Shown one piece after another: positions 34,777 through 43,909 of a DNA stretch of 64,000 bases. The DNA is from Oceanobacillus alkalisoli. Lineage in GTDB: Bacteria > Bacillota > Bacilli > Bacillales > Amphibacillaceae. How positions within the stretch are numbered: position 1 is the stretch's first letter; each line of letters starts with the position of its first letter. Below the pieces are notes generated by a model. It saw nothing but the letters and a program-made list of their open reading frames with translations. It had not been told where the DNA came from and did no database searches. Made by a program: the position numbers and the translations under genes. The stretch spans positions 1 through 64,000 of the forward strand of contig NZ_JAKGBW010000014.1 of the NCBI RefSeq assembly GCF_021556485.1, written 5' to 3'.

Positions 34777-36393
34777 CTACTTCGCCCGAGCTAATTTCCC
34801 TACTTCCAACTCATCTCTTGACGACGGTATAAATATAATGGTCGCGATAAATAAACATAAAAGAATCGAAAACAAGAAAATCCCCAGTAAACCATAATCG
34901 TAAATCGCTTGATAATTCGTCAGTAGACCTATTGAAAGGAATGCTCCCGCAATTAAAGCATAAAGCCCTTTCCTCGATACAGAGGTAAATTTCACTTCAA
35001 GTGTCTTTGCCTTTTGCAATAATGTGATAATCGTTAATGTACTAAGATTAACTGACATTCCAATCCAAACAGGATGGATATTATAATAAAATTCATTTGG
35101 TGCCCAGCCGCCTAGATGGTACCATGAGATTCCGGACAAAAATCCGAGAATCATAGAACCTATTACAGCTTCTTTTGTTGCTAATCTCCAAAATAAGACT
35201 GCTACTACTGGTGCAAATGTTGCAGAATTCCTCATCGTCCAAGCTAAAATATTCCACCATGCAGCTTGTTCCGTCCGGAGCAATCCAAATCCAATCATTA
35301 ACACAGTTAATAACAATAAGGATCGCTGCGTATACTTGACTAATTGTTCTGGAGTCGCGTGCGGATAAATCGCTTGGCCAACGTCTTTCCCTAAGCTCGT
35401 TGCTCCGGAAAATTGGCATGGTGCACCCCAACTCAAAGCACAAGCCCATATCCCAAGGAAAAATAATCCAACGAGCGGCGCAGGGAGAACTTGCATCAAA
35501 TACTGCGGTAATGCTACTAACCCGAGGGTCGTGTCCGGTATCACAATTGCTGCGGAAATACCGAATAGGACACCAAGCAAAATAAAAGGAATCCCAAAAA
35601 CGGCTGCCATCTTCAATCCTTTTTGTCCTTCTTCCGGTGTACGACATGATAACGCCATTTGAAAAGCCGCCTGTGCTAAGATGACGTTGACGAGAAATGT
35701 ACCGAACCATGCCACAATCACTTGTATTCCAGCTCCACCCAACTGAAACATTTCCGGGTTCGTTACCGCAAAAGCGCGCAAACCATCTAAACCAGGATTA
35801 ATGAAGAATGCTAGGATACCGATTGCGAACATTATAATGAAAACAAAGAAATTCATTGTTTGCGTAAAAGCAATGGACCACATCCCCCCAGCTTTCAAAT
35901 ATAGATACAAAAGGAATGCCGTAAATGCAATCGATAAAGATAAGGTAATTCCTGTAAAGACGTGGACTGCCGAAGCAAAGGCAATCGCTGTTGCGACAGA
36001 CCACATTGGAAATGCAAAAGCTGTAATTGCTCCACTAATTCCAAGCGCCGCTCTTCCATATCGCTCCCCAATTAAACCAGATACCGTAACGACTAATTTT
36101 TCACGAAATGGTCCAATAATGACAAAAGCAATAATTAATATTTGCACCGTTTCGGCGACACCATACCAAACTGCCGATATCCCTGTAAGATAGGAAAGTT
36201 CAACAATAGAAATAAATGCAGAACCCGAGAATAACCCGGTAATACAAAAAGCTACAATCCACTTATTGAATGTACGCCCACCAACAAAATACCCAGTTGC
36301 GTTAGCTTTTTTCCTGGAAACTTGTCCTGCTATCAATAAAAATGCTGTATAAGCAAGTGCAAAGAAAATTAACCATAAACCATAGGAAGTCAT
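34777..36393 (-). CDS. Sodium:solute symporter (SSS family) under S-box control
   Basis: A 538-residue membrane protein with 13-14 predicted helices of the SSS fold. It shows an N-terminal GQVSRKKANATGYFVGGR, the unwound-helix-1 motif FSGSAFISIVELSYLTG, and ALSWGAPCQFSGATSLGKD in the middle. It probably imports a small organic solute with sodium. Its ATG overlaps the OsmC-family stop (ATGA), so both lie on one transcript led by the S-box at 36955-37130. Regulation by SAM implies a substrate linked to methionine or sulfur metabolism; the exact solute is unknown. Confidence 0.82.
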   Translation of the reverse strand: MTSYGLWLIFFALAYTAFLLIAGQVSRKKANATGYFVGGRTFNKWIVAFCITGLFSGSAFISIVELSYLTGISAVWYGVAETVQILIIAFVIIGPFREKLVVTVSGLIGERYGRAALGISGAITAFAFPMWSVATAIAFASAVHVFTGITLSLSIAFTAFLLYLYLKAGGMWSIAFTQTMNFFVFIIMFAIGILAFFINPGLDGLRAFAVTNPEMFQLGGAGIQVIVAWFGTFLVNVILAQAAFQMALSCRTPEEGQKGLKMAAVFGIPFILLGVLFGISAAIVIPDTTLGLVALPQYLMQVLPAPLVGLFFLGIWACALSWGAPCQFSGATSLGKDVGQAIYPHATPEQLVKYTQRSLLLLTVLMIGFGLLRTEQAAWWNILAWTMRNSATFAPVVAVLFWRLATKEAVIGSMILGFLSGISWYHLGGWAPNEFYYNIHPVWIGMSVNLSTLTIITLLQKAKTLEVKFTSVSRKGLYALIAGAFLSIGLLTNYQAIYDYGLLGIFLFSILLCLFIATIIFIPSSRDELEVGKLARAK

Positions 36394-36878
36394 TCGGTTA
36401 CACCTTCTTTTATCTTAATCCAGTTTAATGATATCGGAATTCCTGTATCCTTAAATAAATTGTAGGCAGGACATCTATCCTTCACCTTTTCTTTCAATTC
36501 CTCTATTCGATGCTCGCTCTCGTCGGTTTCAAACCAAATCGTATTAATCACCTCTTGGAAATGAGGACTAACATTATCTATCCCTTTCATTCCGCGACGA
36601 TCAATCGTCCCAATCGAATCAGACTTCAATCGATGAAATGCAAAATCAATTTCTTTTGCGATGGTTTCGATAACAATCAAGATACAGCCGTTAAAGGAAC
36701 CTAAAATATATTCCATTGGAGTAGGCGCTTCATCAGTCCCTCCTAATTTAACCGGTTCATCAATTGTAAAAGAAAATTTTCTTACTGTATTAACATTTTT
36801 TAACACACCAATTCGTTCGCTGCTTGCTTTAACATTTCTTAGATTCGTATTGATTGAACTTGTTTTGTCCACTGACAT
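36390..36878 (-). CDS. OsmC/Ohr-family thiol protein under S-box control
   Basis: About 162 residues of the OsmC-like fold. The first conserved Cys is in GSFNGCILIVIETIAKE and the second in KDRCPAYNLF, the pair used by OsmC/Ohr peroxidases. The second ATG (36878) is preferred from the AGGAGAG spacing. It precedes and is translationally coupled to the SSS symporter, and an S-box riboswitch lies upstream. Some OsmC-like proteins in sulfur loci may act on sulfur species; here that is inference. Confidence 0.82.
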   Translation of the reverse strand: MSVDKTSSINTNLRNVKASSERIGVLKNVNTVRKFSFTIDEPVKLGGTDEAPTPMEYILGSFNGCILIVIETIAKEIDFAFHRLKSDSIGTIDRRGMKGIDNVSPHFQEVINTIWFETDESEHRIEELKEKVKDRCPAYNLFKDTGIPISLNWIKIKEGVTE

Positions 36879-36954
36879 ATTCATCTCTCCTCAAATATAA
36901 TTATTCTAATTGTTTTACTTGGTTTTAGGGTTAAATCTTTCCACTCCTTCCATA

Positions 36955-37130
36955 TAAAAAGCCCTCCTCCCATCAAAAGATGAGAGAAGGGCAATGATGT
37001 ATCCTATACCAATACGCTTAACTCATCTTTAGAATACCCAGGTATTCTTCTGAAATTAGCACCATACAAAAAATTGCTGGTTGCTGAGGCTTCAAAGGGT
37101 CAGTCCCTCCACCTCTCTCGATAAGATTTC
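36955..37130 (-). promoter_or_regulatory. SAM-I (S-box) riboswitch upstream of osmC-like and SSS genes
   Basis: On the minus strand the core order is CTTATCGAGAGAGG, GGAGGGACTGACCC, TTTGAAGCCTCAGCAACC, GGTGCTAATTTC and a closing AGATGAG. The terminator GCCCTTCTCTCATC...GATGGGAGGAGGGC followed by TTTTTAT lies at 36955-36992. The aptamer is nearly canonical and should turn the two-gene operon off at high SAM. Confidence 0.92.
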
Positions 37131-37187
37131 ATTCAATTAGAATAAATTATAGATACAGATATTTGAATTGTCAAGAGGTTTTGATTA

Positions 37188-37433
37188 TTAATGAGTTATA
37201 AACTTGATTAATATACTTGCAAAGCCCATGAAAACTAAATTTACAGGATACTTTATATTACCCGGTTTATTATGAAAAGACAGTTGATAAAAATACTCTT
37301 CCTTGTTATATAAAACAATCTCGAAGATTTTTTGAAAGGAAACTTCAGATATCTTTATATAGTCAATATCCGTAAAATAAATGGTTACTTCACTTTTGGC
37401 TCTGGGTAAACACCGATTACTTCTTACAAGCAA
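37188..37433 (-). pseudogene. Small fragment, possibly of an STM3941-like protein
   Basis: An 81-codon frame reading EVTIYFTDIDYIKISE and YNKEEYFYQLSF. The strand-rich pattern with a loop like FTDID resembles a family of small membrane-anchored proteins (STM3941-like), but the rest is missing. No ribosome binding site is evident, so it is probably a remnant. Confidence 0.25.
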
Positions 37434-37587
37434 TATCCGGACGATTGTTCCTTTTCTTATGTATTTGTTTTTTACTCCCTTTATGACTCATCGTTTATAA
37501 TGCGAAACTTCATTCAGTGTTGGAAGTAACTGGGTAATAACAGCCGTGTAGGGCGAGCAAGGACAAGCCCCCAAGCGCCTCAACTGT

Positions 37588-38142
37588 TTAAACTCGCTTG
37601 ATAATGCTTGCGGGATTTCCTCCTACAACGACATTGTCCGGCACATCCTTCGTCACTACTGCACCAGAGGCAATAACAACATTGTCCCCTACAGTCACCC
37701 CAGGATTGATAATGGAGCGTCCACCGATCCAGACGTTATCGCCAATCGTAATCGGCTTTCCGTACTCCATTCCGGAATTTCGCTCCGTTGGCTGAATCGG
37801 ATGTGTCGCTGTATAAAGTTGTACGCCGGGGGCCAGCATGCAATTATCCCCAATCCGGACTTCGCAAACATCTAAAATCGTACAGTCGAAATTTGCGTAA
37901 AAGTTTTCTCCTACATATGTATTATATCCGTAATCAAAACGGATGTTGGGCTCCATATAGATTTCTTTACCTGTCGAGCCGAGCAATTCCTTTAATAATT
38001 CCTTTCGCTCTTCGATTTCGGTTTCCAGTGTCTCGTTATAGATCCTTACGTTGCGGCGTGCTTCTAATCGATCTTTCACTAATTCAGGATCTTCGGGATC
38101 ATACATTTCTCCCGCCAGCATTTTCTCTTTTTCTGTTTTCAT
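37588..38142 (-). CDS. maa: Maltose O-acetyltransferase-like hexapeptide enzyme (second copy)
   Basis: About 184 residues, closely similar along its whole length to the protein at 6162-6722: [32 protein letters not shown], the catalytic [15 protein letters not shown] and the end [11 protein letters not shown]. The ATG at 38142 is preferred since AAAAGGAG lies eight bases before it; longer frames include that site. A strong terminator separates it from treR, so it probably has its own promoter. Confidence 0.85.
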   Translation of the reverse strand: MKTEKEKMLAGEMYDPEDPELVKDRLEARRNVRIYNETLETEIEERKELLKELLGSTGKEIYMEPNIRFDYGYNTYVGENFYANFDCTILDVCEVRIGDNCMLAPGVQLYTATHPIQPTERNSGMEYGKPITIGDNVWIGGRSIINPGVTVGDNVVIASGAVVTKDVPDNVVVGGNPASIIKRV

Positions 38143-38170
38143 TAACATAACTCCTTTTCCCGTAATACTT

Positions 38171-38215
38171 AAAAAGCAGCACAACGAGGGGAATAAGAAC
38201 GTTGTGCTGCTTTTT
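38171..38215. terminator. Terminator after the trehalose operon
   Basis: AAAAAGCAGCACAACG pairs exactly with CGTTGTGCTGCTTTTT around a 13-base loop. It follows treR on the minus strand and precedes the acetyltransferase gene. Confidence 0.9.
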
Positions 38216-38289
38216 CAAATAAGACCGCCCCCTACCTCCCAGGCTATTGGGCAGGATTGTACGACGTCTAGCTTCTTTCAAGCTTCCCC

Positions 38290-39012
38290 CTAATCCTTTA
38301 CCCTTCTTGCAAAATCTACAAATCGGAACTTATCCGGACGGTGCCTAGACTCTGTGAATTGAAATAGATTCGTATCCTCTAAATGGACCTGACTTCGGAT
38401 GACTACAACATTTGTGAAACCTTCCAGGTCTAACAATTCGTGGTCTTCTTTTGTCGGCGTTTCAACGACAATTTCTTTCTTGGCAAAACCGATCATCAGA
38501 TTCAATTCCTTCTCAATATGGTTATAGATGGAAGTCTCGCAAATCTCCTCAGATAACATCGGCACGTATGTTTCATTGAAATAATCTTTATCAAGGATGA
38601 CCTTCTCCCCGTCGATTTCCCGGGTACGAATAACATTCCAAATCGATTCCGTCGGGTCCGTCTTTAAAAATTTAGCCGATTCCCTTTGGTCTTCCGGTTT
38701 CAGACGCTTGAGGGTGTGCACGATTGTTCTGCTGTTTAAATTTAACTTCTCCGCCAGTTCGGAATAACTTTGAATTCCGGAGACTGGGAAGGATAACTTG
38801 TTTCGATCAATAACAACCGATCCTTTTCCTTGGATTTTCTGAATATAGCCATTTTGTGATAAAAGATCCAGTGCCTTGCGAATCGTTTCACGGGACGCTT
38901 CATATTCCCGAGCTAACTCATTTTCTGACGGCAAGAGGTTCCCAATCGCCCATCCACTTTCCTGGATTTTCCTAACTAAATCGTTGTATATGATTAAATA
39001 TTTCTTCTGCAA
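38290..39012 (-). CDS. treR: Trehalose operon repressor TreR (GntR family)
   Basis: A 240-residue GntR/HutC-type repressor. The winged helix covers residues 5-70 (PSENELAREYEASRETIRKA, then GYIQKIQGKGS), and the UTRA effector domain follows (ESIWNVIRTREIDGEKVI). It starts with TTG, overlapping the region just after treC. Trehalose-6-phosphate is the known inducer of Bacillus TreR. The TTGTATATACAA-type operators at 42868 and 42905 are its probable targets. Confidence 0.9.
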   Translation of the reverse strand: MQKKYLIIYNDLVRKIQESGWAIGNLLPSENELAREYEASRETIRKALDLLSQNGYIQKIQGKGSVVIDRNKLSFPVSGIQSYSELAEKLNLNSRTIVHTLKRLKPEDQRESAKFLKTDPTESIWNVIRTREIDGEKVILDKDYFNETYVPMLSEEICETSIYNHIEKELNLMIGFAKKEIVVETPTKEDHELLDLEGFTNVVVIRSQVHLEDTNLFQFTESRHRPDKFRFVDFARRVKD

Positions 39013-39018
39013 GGTGCA

Positions 39019-40680
39019 TCACTTCCAATAATAAACAATCGACTCATATGGGCGTAATTGTAATTGTTCCAGGTTTTGCGGTGAATCTTCATAGTTGGAC
39101 AACAAGATTTCCGGAGCCGCTTGTGCCTTTTCTAACTGCAAATCAACCGTTGCGTCTTTCCCGTAGAAATTACTGACGACAAGGATTCTTTCCTCGTTCC
39201 AATTTCTTGTAAAGGCAAAAATTTGCGGGTCGTCTTCCAAAAGAAGTTGGTAATCTCCATTTGTAATACAGTCATACTTTTTCCTTAACGCGATTAACTG
39301 CTGATAATGATAAAAAATAGAATCCGGGTCTTCTAGTGCGTTTTCTGTATTAATTTCCGGATAGTTAGCCGCTACATCTATCCAAGGCGTGCCCGTTGTA
39401 AAGCCGGCCTGGTCTTTTGCCGACCATTGCATTGGTGTTCGCCCATTATCACGGGATTTTTTCTGTAAGATACCGATGATTTCTTCTTCGGTTTTTCCTT
39501 CTTTTTGTAAGTTTTTATACGCATTTAATGACTCAACATCACGGTATTCCTCAATCGTGGAAAAGTTGGGGTTTGTCATACCGATTTCTTCCCCTTGATA
39601 AATATACGGTGTACCTTTCATCATATGCAGGGTTGTTGCGAGCATTTTAGCGGATTCTTTATGATATTTACCATCATCCCCGAAACGAGAAACGGAGCGT
39701 GGTTGGTCATGGTTGCATAAGAACAGAGCATTCCAGCCGCCCCCCTCATGCATGCCAATTTGCCAATCGGAGAGTATTTGTTTTAACTCCAAGAAGTCGA
39801 ATGGCGCATTTGTCCATTTCTCTCCATTCGGATAATCGACTTTTAAATGATGGAATTGGAAAGTCATCGATAATTCCTCGCGTTTCGGCTGCGTGTAAAG
39901 GATACAGCTTTCCAAGGTCGTTGAGGACATCTCTCCAACAGTGAGCATATCGTACTCCTGGAACACGTTCTGGTTCATCGCTTGCAAATACTCATGAATT
40001 CTCGGACCGTCTGTGTAAAATCTGCGCCCGTCACCGATATCATCATCTGGAAAATCTTGATTTTTGGAAAGAAGGTTAACGACATCCAGACGGAAGCCAT
40101 CAATACCTTTCTCCGCCCAAAAGCGCATCATTTCAAAAATCTTCTCACGCAACGCTTCATTCTCCCAGTTTAAATCGGCTTGTGTCACGTCGAATAAATG
40201 CAAATAATATTGCTCTGTTTTTTCATCCCATTCCCATGTCGAGCCACCGAATTTGGATTGCCAATTATTCGGTATCTCGCCGTCTTTTCCGTCCTTCCAA
40301 ACATAGAAGTTACGGAACGGATTATCCTTAGATGAAGCCGCCTGCTGGAACCACTCATGTTCTGTCGAAGTATGGTTCACAACGAGGTCCATAATCAGTT
40401 TCATACCGCGCTGATGTGTCTCTGAAAGTAATTCGTCGAAATCTTCCATCGTGCCATAGGATGGATCAATCGCATAATAATCACTAATATCATAGCCGTT
40501 GTCGTTTTGAGGGGATTTATAGACCGGGGTCAGCCAAATGACGTCCACCCCAAGTTTTTTAATATAGTCCAGCTTCTGAATAATACCTTGGATATCACCA
40601 GTTCCTGTCCCTGTCGTATCATAAAAGCTTTTCGGATAAATTTGATATACTGTGGATTTTTTCCACCATGCCTCACTCAT
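39019..40680 (-). CDS. treC: Trehalose-6-phosphate hydrolase (GH13)
   Basis: A 553-residue GH13 enzyme of the alpha,alpha-phosphotrehalase group. It starts WWKKSTVYQIYPKSFYDTTG, with the nucleophile in GFRLDVVN, the acid/base Glu in TVGEMSS and the stabilising region CNHDQPRS. It cleaves trehalose-6-phosphate into glucose and glucose-6-phosphate in the cytoplasm. It lies between the PTS gene and treR, as in Bacillus. The start ATG follows AGGAGAGGAG. Confidence 0.93.
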   Translation of the reverse strand: MSEAWWKKSTVYQIYPKSFYDTTGTGTGDIQGIIQKLDYIKKLGVDVIWLTPVYKSPQNDNGYDISDYYAIDPSYGTMEDFDELLSETHQRGMKLIMDLVVNHTSTEHEWFQQAASSKDNPFRNFYVWKDGKDGEIPNNWQSKFGGSTWEWDEKTEQYYLHLFDVTQADLNWENEALREKIFEMMRFWAEKGIDGFRLDVVNLLSKNQDFPDDDIGDGRRFYTDGPRIHEYLQAMNQNVFQEYDMLTVGEMSSTTLESCILYTQPKREELSMTFQFHHLKVDYPNGEKWTNAPFDFLELKQILSDWQIGMHEGGGWNALFLCNHDQPRSVSRFGDDGKYHKESAKMLATTLHMMKGTPYIYQGEEIGMTNPNFSTIEEYRDVESLNAYKNLQKEGKTEEEIIGILQKKSRDNGRTPMQWSAKDQAGFTTGTPWIDVAANYPEINTENALEDPDSIFYHYQQLIALRKKYDCITNGDYQLLLEDDPQIFAFTRNWNEERILVVSNFYGKDATVDLQLEKAQAAPEILLSNYEDSPQNLEQLQLRPYESIVYYWK

Positions 40681-40717
40681 GTTGAAGGCTCCTCTCCTAT
40701 TGGTATTTATAAATGAT

Positions 40718-40759
40718 CGGTAACAGGAAGTCCACTCAAAAGCAGTCCTGTTGTTACCG
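40718..40759. terminator. Hairpin between treP and treC
   Basis: CGGTAACAGGA pairs with TCCTGTTGTTACCG with a three-base bulge. There is no clear T-tract, so it may adjust the relative levels of the two messages and not stop transcription fully. Confidence 0.4.
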
Positions 40760-40805
40760 AAGTTCTTATGTTAAACGTTTCGTCCACGAAGAATTGCATG
40801 TCACT

Positions 40806-42740
40806 TTAGTTTTTCAGTTTCCGTTTTGCAATCGCAAATGTAATGATAAATGGAACAATGATAACGATGAGCATGCCTAGGAAAAATGCCCCCATGCTAT
40901 TTGCGATGGATAAGAATGCCGGGACCCCTCCGACACCAACGGATGAAGCTTGTACACCGCCAACCGTGATGAATGCCCCTGCAATCGCCGTTCCGATTAT
41001 CGCTGCAACGAACGGATAGCGATACTGTAAATTAACACCGAACAATGCCGGTTCTGTCACACCTAACCAAGCAGAAATCCCGGAAGTGCCTGCCAATCCT
41101 TTCAGTTTTTCATTTTTTGCCGCTAGGAATATGGCAAACACCGCGGATCCTTGGGCGATATTAGATAGTGCTAGAATCGGCCACAGGAATGTTGATCCCG
41201 TACTGCCGATCAATTGTAAGTCAACCGCAAGAAAAGTGTGGTGCATTCCTGTAATAACGAGCGGTGCATACAGCGCCCCGTAGATGAGACCACCAAGCAG
41301 TGGTGCCGCATCAAAAACAGCAATTAATCCGGATGTAATCCAGTTACCGATTGTAAATGTAACCGGCCCGATCAGGATAAAGGATAAAAAACCAGTCAGA
41401 AGCAGGGCGATTGGTGCAACGATTAATAATTGCAAGGAATCAATAACCCGCTTCTTCAGCCATTTTTCAATGCTTGCTAGAACCCATGCAGCAACGAGAA
41501 CTGGCAGCACTTGTCCTTGGTATCCCATCATATTCACTTCTAATCCGAATAGGTTCCATGTCGGTGCCTCACCATTCGCAGCAGCGATGGCATAATCACC
41601 CGCAGGCATTAATGCTGGATGAACGAGAATCAATCCAAGAACAATACCCAATAATGGATTGCCCCCAAACCGTTTCACTGCAGACCAGCCGATCAAAGCC
41701 GGCAAGAACGTAAATGCCGTAACAGCAATGACATTAATCATATCTGCCATACCGGCCCAGGATGGGAACATCTCGATAATCGATTGATCCGTGAAAATCG
41801 GATTGACTAAAATATTATTTAATCCAAGCAATAAACCAGCAGTTACAATCGCTGGCAAAATCGGAATAAAAATATCTGCCAGTACTTTAATGCCACGCTG
41901 CAGCGGGTTGAGTTTCTTCCCACCGGCAGCCTTCACATCATCTTTAGATGCTTCTTTTAAACCGGTTTCTTTGACCATGGATTGATATACCTTATCAACA
42001 GTCCCTTGTCCTATAACGATTTGATATTGTCCATTTGTTGAGAAAGTTCCTTTGACAACATCTAAATCCTCCAGTGCATCTTTGTCTACCGCATCTTCAT
42101 TATCTAGTGCAAAACGCAATCTTGTAACACAGTGGGTTGCTGCATGGATGTTTTCAAGACCCCCTACTGCTTCCACAATTTTCTTTGCCGTTTCCTTATA
42201 TTCTGAATCCTGATTCGTTCCATCTCGCTTTTCAACTGGATTGGCATTTGTTTCCCTTGCCCCTTTTAGAGTAAGCTCAAGTAAGTTGGATTCTCCCGCA
42301 ATAACCGTGTCATCACTCGTTTTTCCGTAATGCTCAACCGAATCTCCAGCCGTGATGATAATCGGTGTAATATGGCTCGCTGCTCTTTCTTTAATTAACT
42401 GCAAATCGAATGTAATCAAAGGATCGCCGACTTTTACTTGCTCCCCTTGTTCCACATGCACTTCAAAACCTTCCCCGTCCATGTGAACGGTTTCAAGACC
42501 AACATGAATCAGTATTTCAATTCCTGATTCTGTTTTTAAACCAATCGCATGTTTTGTCGGAAAAGTGACGACTACTTCTCCGTTTACAGGAGATACAACT
42601 TTACCATCCGTCGGTTCAATTGCTAGCCCATCACCCATCATTTTCTTAGCAAACGTCGGGTCCGGAACATTTTCAAGCGCTGTAACTTTTCCACTCAGCG
42701 GTGCAATAATGATTTCCTTTTCATTCCCTTGTAAAGCCAT
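40806..42740 (-). CDS. treP: PTS trehalose-specific IIABC fusion
   Basis: A 644-residue single-chain PTS permease. An N-terminal EIIA-Glc-type domain (residues 1-150) carries the phosphorylated His in GIEILIHVGLETV. A IIB domain at about 180-260 has its Cys in AATHCVTRLRFAL. A IIC domain with about ten helices fills the rest. The order A-B-C differs from the common TreP (IIBC only) and from proteins with a C-terminal IIA. It imports trehalose as trehalose-6-phosphate. Two TreR operators and a CRE-like site lie upstream. Confidence 0.92.
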   Translation of the reverse strand: MALQGNEKEIIIAPLSGKVTALENVPDPTFAKKMMGDGLAIEPTDGKVVSPVNGEVVVTFPTKHAIGLKTESGIEILIHVGLETVHMDGEGFEVHVEQGEQVKVGDPLITFDLQLIKERAASHITPIIITAGDSVEHYGKTSDDTVIAGESNLLELTLKGARETNANPVEKRDGTNQDSEYKETAKKIVEAVGGLENIHAATHCVTRLRFALDNEDAVDKDALEDLDVVKGTFSTNGQYQIVIGQGTVDKVYQSMVKETGLKEASKDDVKAAGGKKLNPLQRGIKVLADIFIPILPAIVTAGLLLGLNNILVNPIFTDQSIIEMFPSWAGMADMINVIAVTAFTFLPALIGWSAVKRFGGNPLLGIVLGLILVHPALMPAGDYAIAAANGEAPTWNLFGLEVNMMGYQGQVLPVLVAAWVLASIEKWLKKRVIDSLQLLIVAPIALLLTGFLSFILIGPVTFTIGNWITSGLIAVFDAAPLLGGLIYGALYAPLVITGMHHTFLAVDLQLIGSTGSTFLWPILALSNIAQGSAVFAIFLAAKNEKLKGLAGTSGISAWLGVTEPALFGVNLQYRYPFVAAIIGTAIAGAFITVGGVQASSVGVGGVPAFLSIANSMGAFFLGMLIVIIVPFIITFAIAKRKLKN

Positions 42741-42867
42741 TGATGTCCACTCCTTTTCATATCTCTATTAATTATTCATATATACCCTCTGCTACCAACA
42801 CGAACACACTAACAGCAGTGGTGTGAAGACAATATAAGATTTCCGATAAAACGAATGTTAGAGCACA

Positions 42868-42883
42868 CTTGTATATACATGTC
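42868..42883. promoter_or_regulatory. TreR operator 1
   Basis: ACTTGTATATACATGT is a near-palindrome matching the TTGTATATACAA box of Bacillus TreR. It lies 37 bp from the second box. Confidence 0.75.
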
Positions 42884-42904
42884 ATCTCCAACTATAGTAG
42901 TTTA

Positions 42905-42920
42905 ACTTGTATATACAATT
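42905..42920. promoter_or_regulatory. TreR operator 2
   Basis: ACTTGTATATACAATT contains an exact TTGTATATACAA palindrome. Together with operator 1 it flanks the expected treP promoter. Confidence 0.8.
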
Positions 42921-42921
42921 T

Positions 42922-42936
42922 TTGCAAGTGCTTACA
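42922..42936. promoter_or_regulatory. CRE-like catabolite repression site
   Basis: TTGCAAGTGCTTACA resembles the CcpA-binding consensus (WTGNAARCGNWWWCA) with CG changed to TG. It abuts TreR operator 2, upstream of treP, a usual place for catabolite control. Confidence 0.45.
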
Positions 42937-43008
42937 GATGGAATTTTATGGAGCGATGGACAAGCCCTGCATCCTGGGGGTGTTGAGTCGTGGAAAAGTG
43001 ATTGATGT

Positions 43009-43046
43009 AAAAAGAGAGCTTATTTTTAATAATATGCTCTCTTTTT
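43009..43046. terminator. Isolated terminator-like hairpin
   Basis: AAAAGAGAGC pairs with GCTCTCTTTTT around a 16-base AT-rich loop. No intact gene ends here on either strand. Confidence 0.5.
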
Positions 43047-43217
43047 CTTATCATATCCGCTTGGAAACGGTTGATTATGCAGCCTGAACTGGAATCATAG
43101 ATAGTATCTACTCTATATTATTCCTTCTATTGTTATACTCAAACAAAGTCTTCGTGTTCTTTGTAACCACCCGCTACTTCTGCCTTTGTAGCAGACAGGA
43201 ACCAGGCTAAAATAAAA

Positions 43218-43273
43218 TAATCTAAACTGGCAAGTAGAAACCGTACGCTTTTCTACTTACACCGTTTAGATTA
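43218..43273. repeat. 56-bp palindrome
   Basis: TAATCTAAAC and CAAGTAGAAA on the left pair with TTTCTACTTAC and GTTTAGATTA on the right, with small mismatches near the middle. It lies in a region without genes between treP and a small ORF. It may be a terminator or a repeat end. Confidence 0.5.
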
Positions 43274-43331
43274 CAATATTAAAAGTTCATTCTATTTAAG
43301 CATTCACTGCTTTTATATTTTATGAAAGAAA

Positions 43332-43562
43332 TTAAAAAAAGTCTTGATTCATTTTGATATAACGCTTGGCTTGCTTCATCAGGCTCTTATACTTTCCCCC
43401 GCTCCTATCACCTTGCAGGTATTCCTGTAAAGCCAGCACAATTGATCTTCCGTGCTCATCCATTTCTTGATCTTTCCTCTCTTTTCTTTCCACTAAAACA
43501 AATAATTCACTTTCGATTCTTCTTATATTTTCTTTCTTCTTTGATCGAAATAGCATAAACAT
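43332..43562 (-). CDS. Small charged protein of unknown function
   Basis: A 76-residue protein, rich in Lys, Arg and Glu, probably mostly helical (RRIESELFVLVERKERKDQ, then KYKSLMKQAKRYIKMNQDFF). An AAGGTGG site precedes the ATG. I do not recognise the family. Its C-terminal 20 or so codons are duplicated at 5172-5245, which shows the end of the frame is conserved and supports it being real. Confidence 0.5.
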   Translation of the reverse strand: MFMLFRSKKKENIRRIESELFVLVERKERKDQEMDEHGRSIVLALQEYLQGDRSGGKYKSLMKQAKRYIKMNQDFF

Positions 43563-43714
43563 GACATACCACCTTTTTATACATTTCGTTCATCGAATTT
43601 AAAATATGTCTTAGATTTATTTTATATCGAATTGGAGTGCTTCTAGATTTGATTGTTTTACTTGGTGTTTGTTTTGTTCTTTTATATAGAATACACCCAT
43701 GCCGGACGCACAAC
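43563..43714. other. Intergenic, nothing recognised
   Basis: A minus-strand frame overlaps here but has no family match or ribosome binding site. The stretch leads into repeat copy B. Confidence 0.35.
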
Positions 43715-43764
43715 AAGCTAGGACGGTTCAACGCTATTGTTCATCCGTCCTAGCTTAACTATAA
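43715..43764. repeat. AGCTAGGAC palindrome, copy B
   Basis: AAGCTAGGACGG...TGTTCATCCGTCCTAGCTT followed by AACTATAA. It matches copy A at 32889-32938 in arms and trailing sequence. Confidence 0.65.
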
Positions 43765-43909
43765 ATTGTTTCACAACAATAGGGGTAACCTTAGTGATTC
43801 CCTCTTAATGTATTATTCGGAATACTATTAATAGATAAACTTCCTATCCTGATTAGATCTCAGCAGAACCTTTTCATTTGGTTTTCATAATTACTAAGTA
43901 AACACTAAT

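Noticed and set aside
38051-38293. Plus-strand and minus-strand frames around the treR terminator
   Set aside because: They read through the strong terminator hairpin and overlap the acetyltransferase start; no family match.
43507-43731. 74-codon minus-strand frame
   Set aside because: No ribosome binding site or family; it overlaps the small gene at 43332 and repeat copy B.
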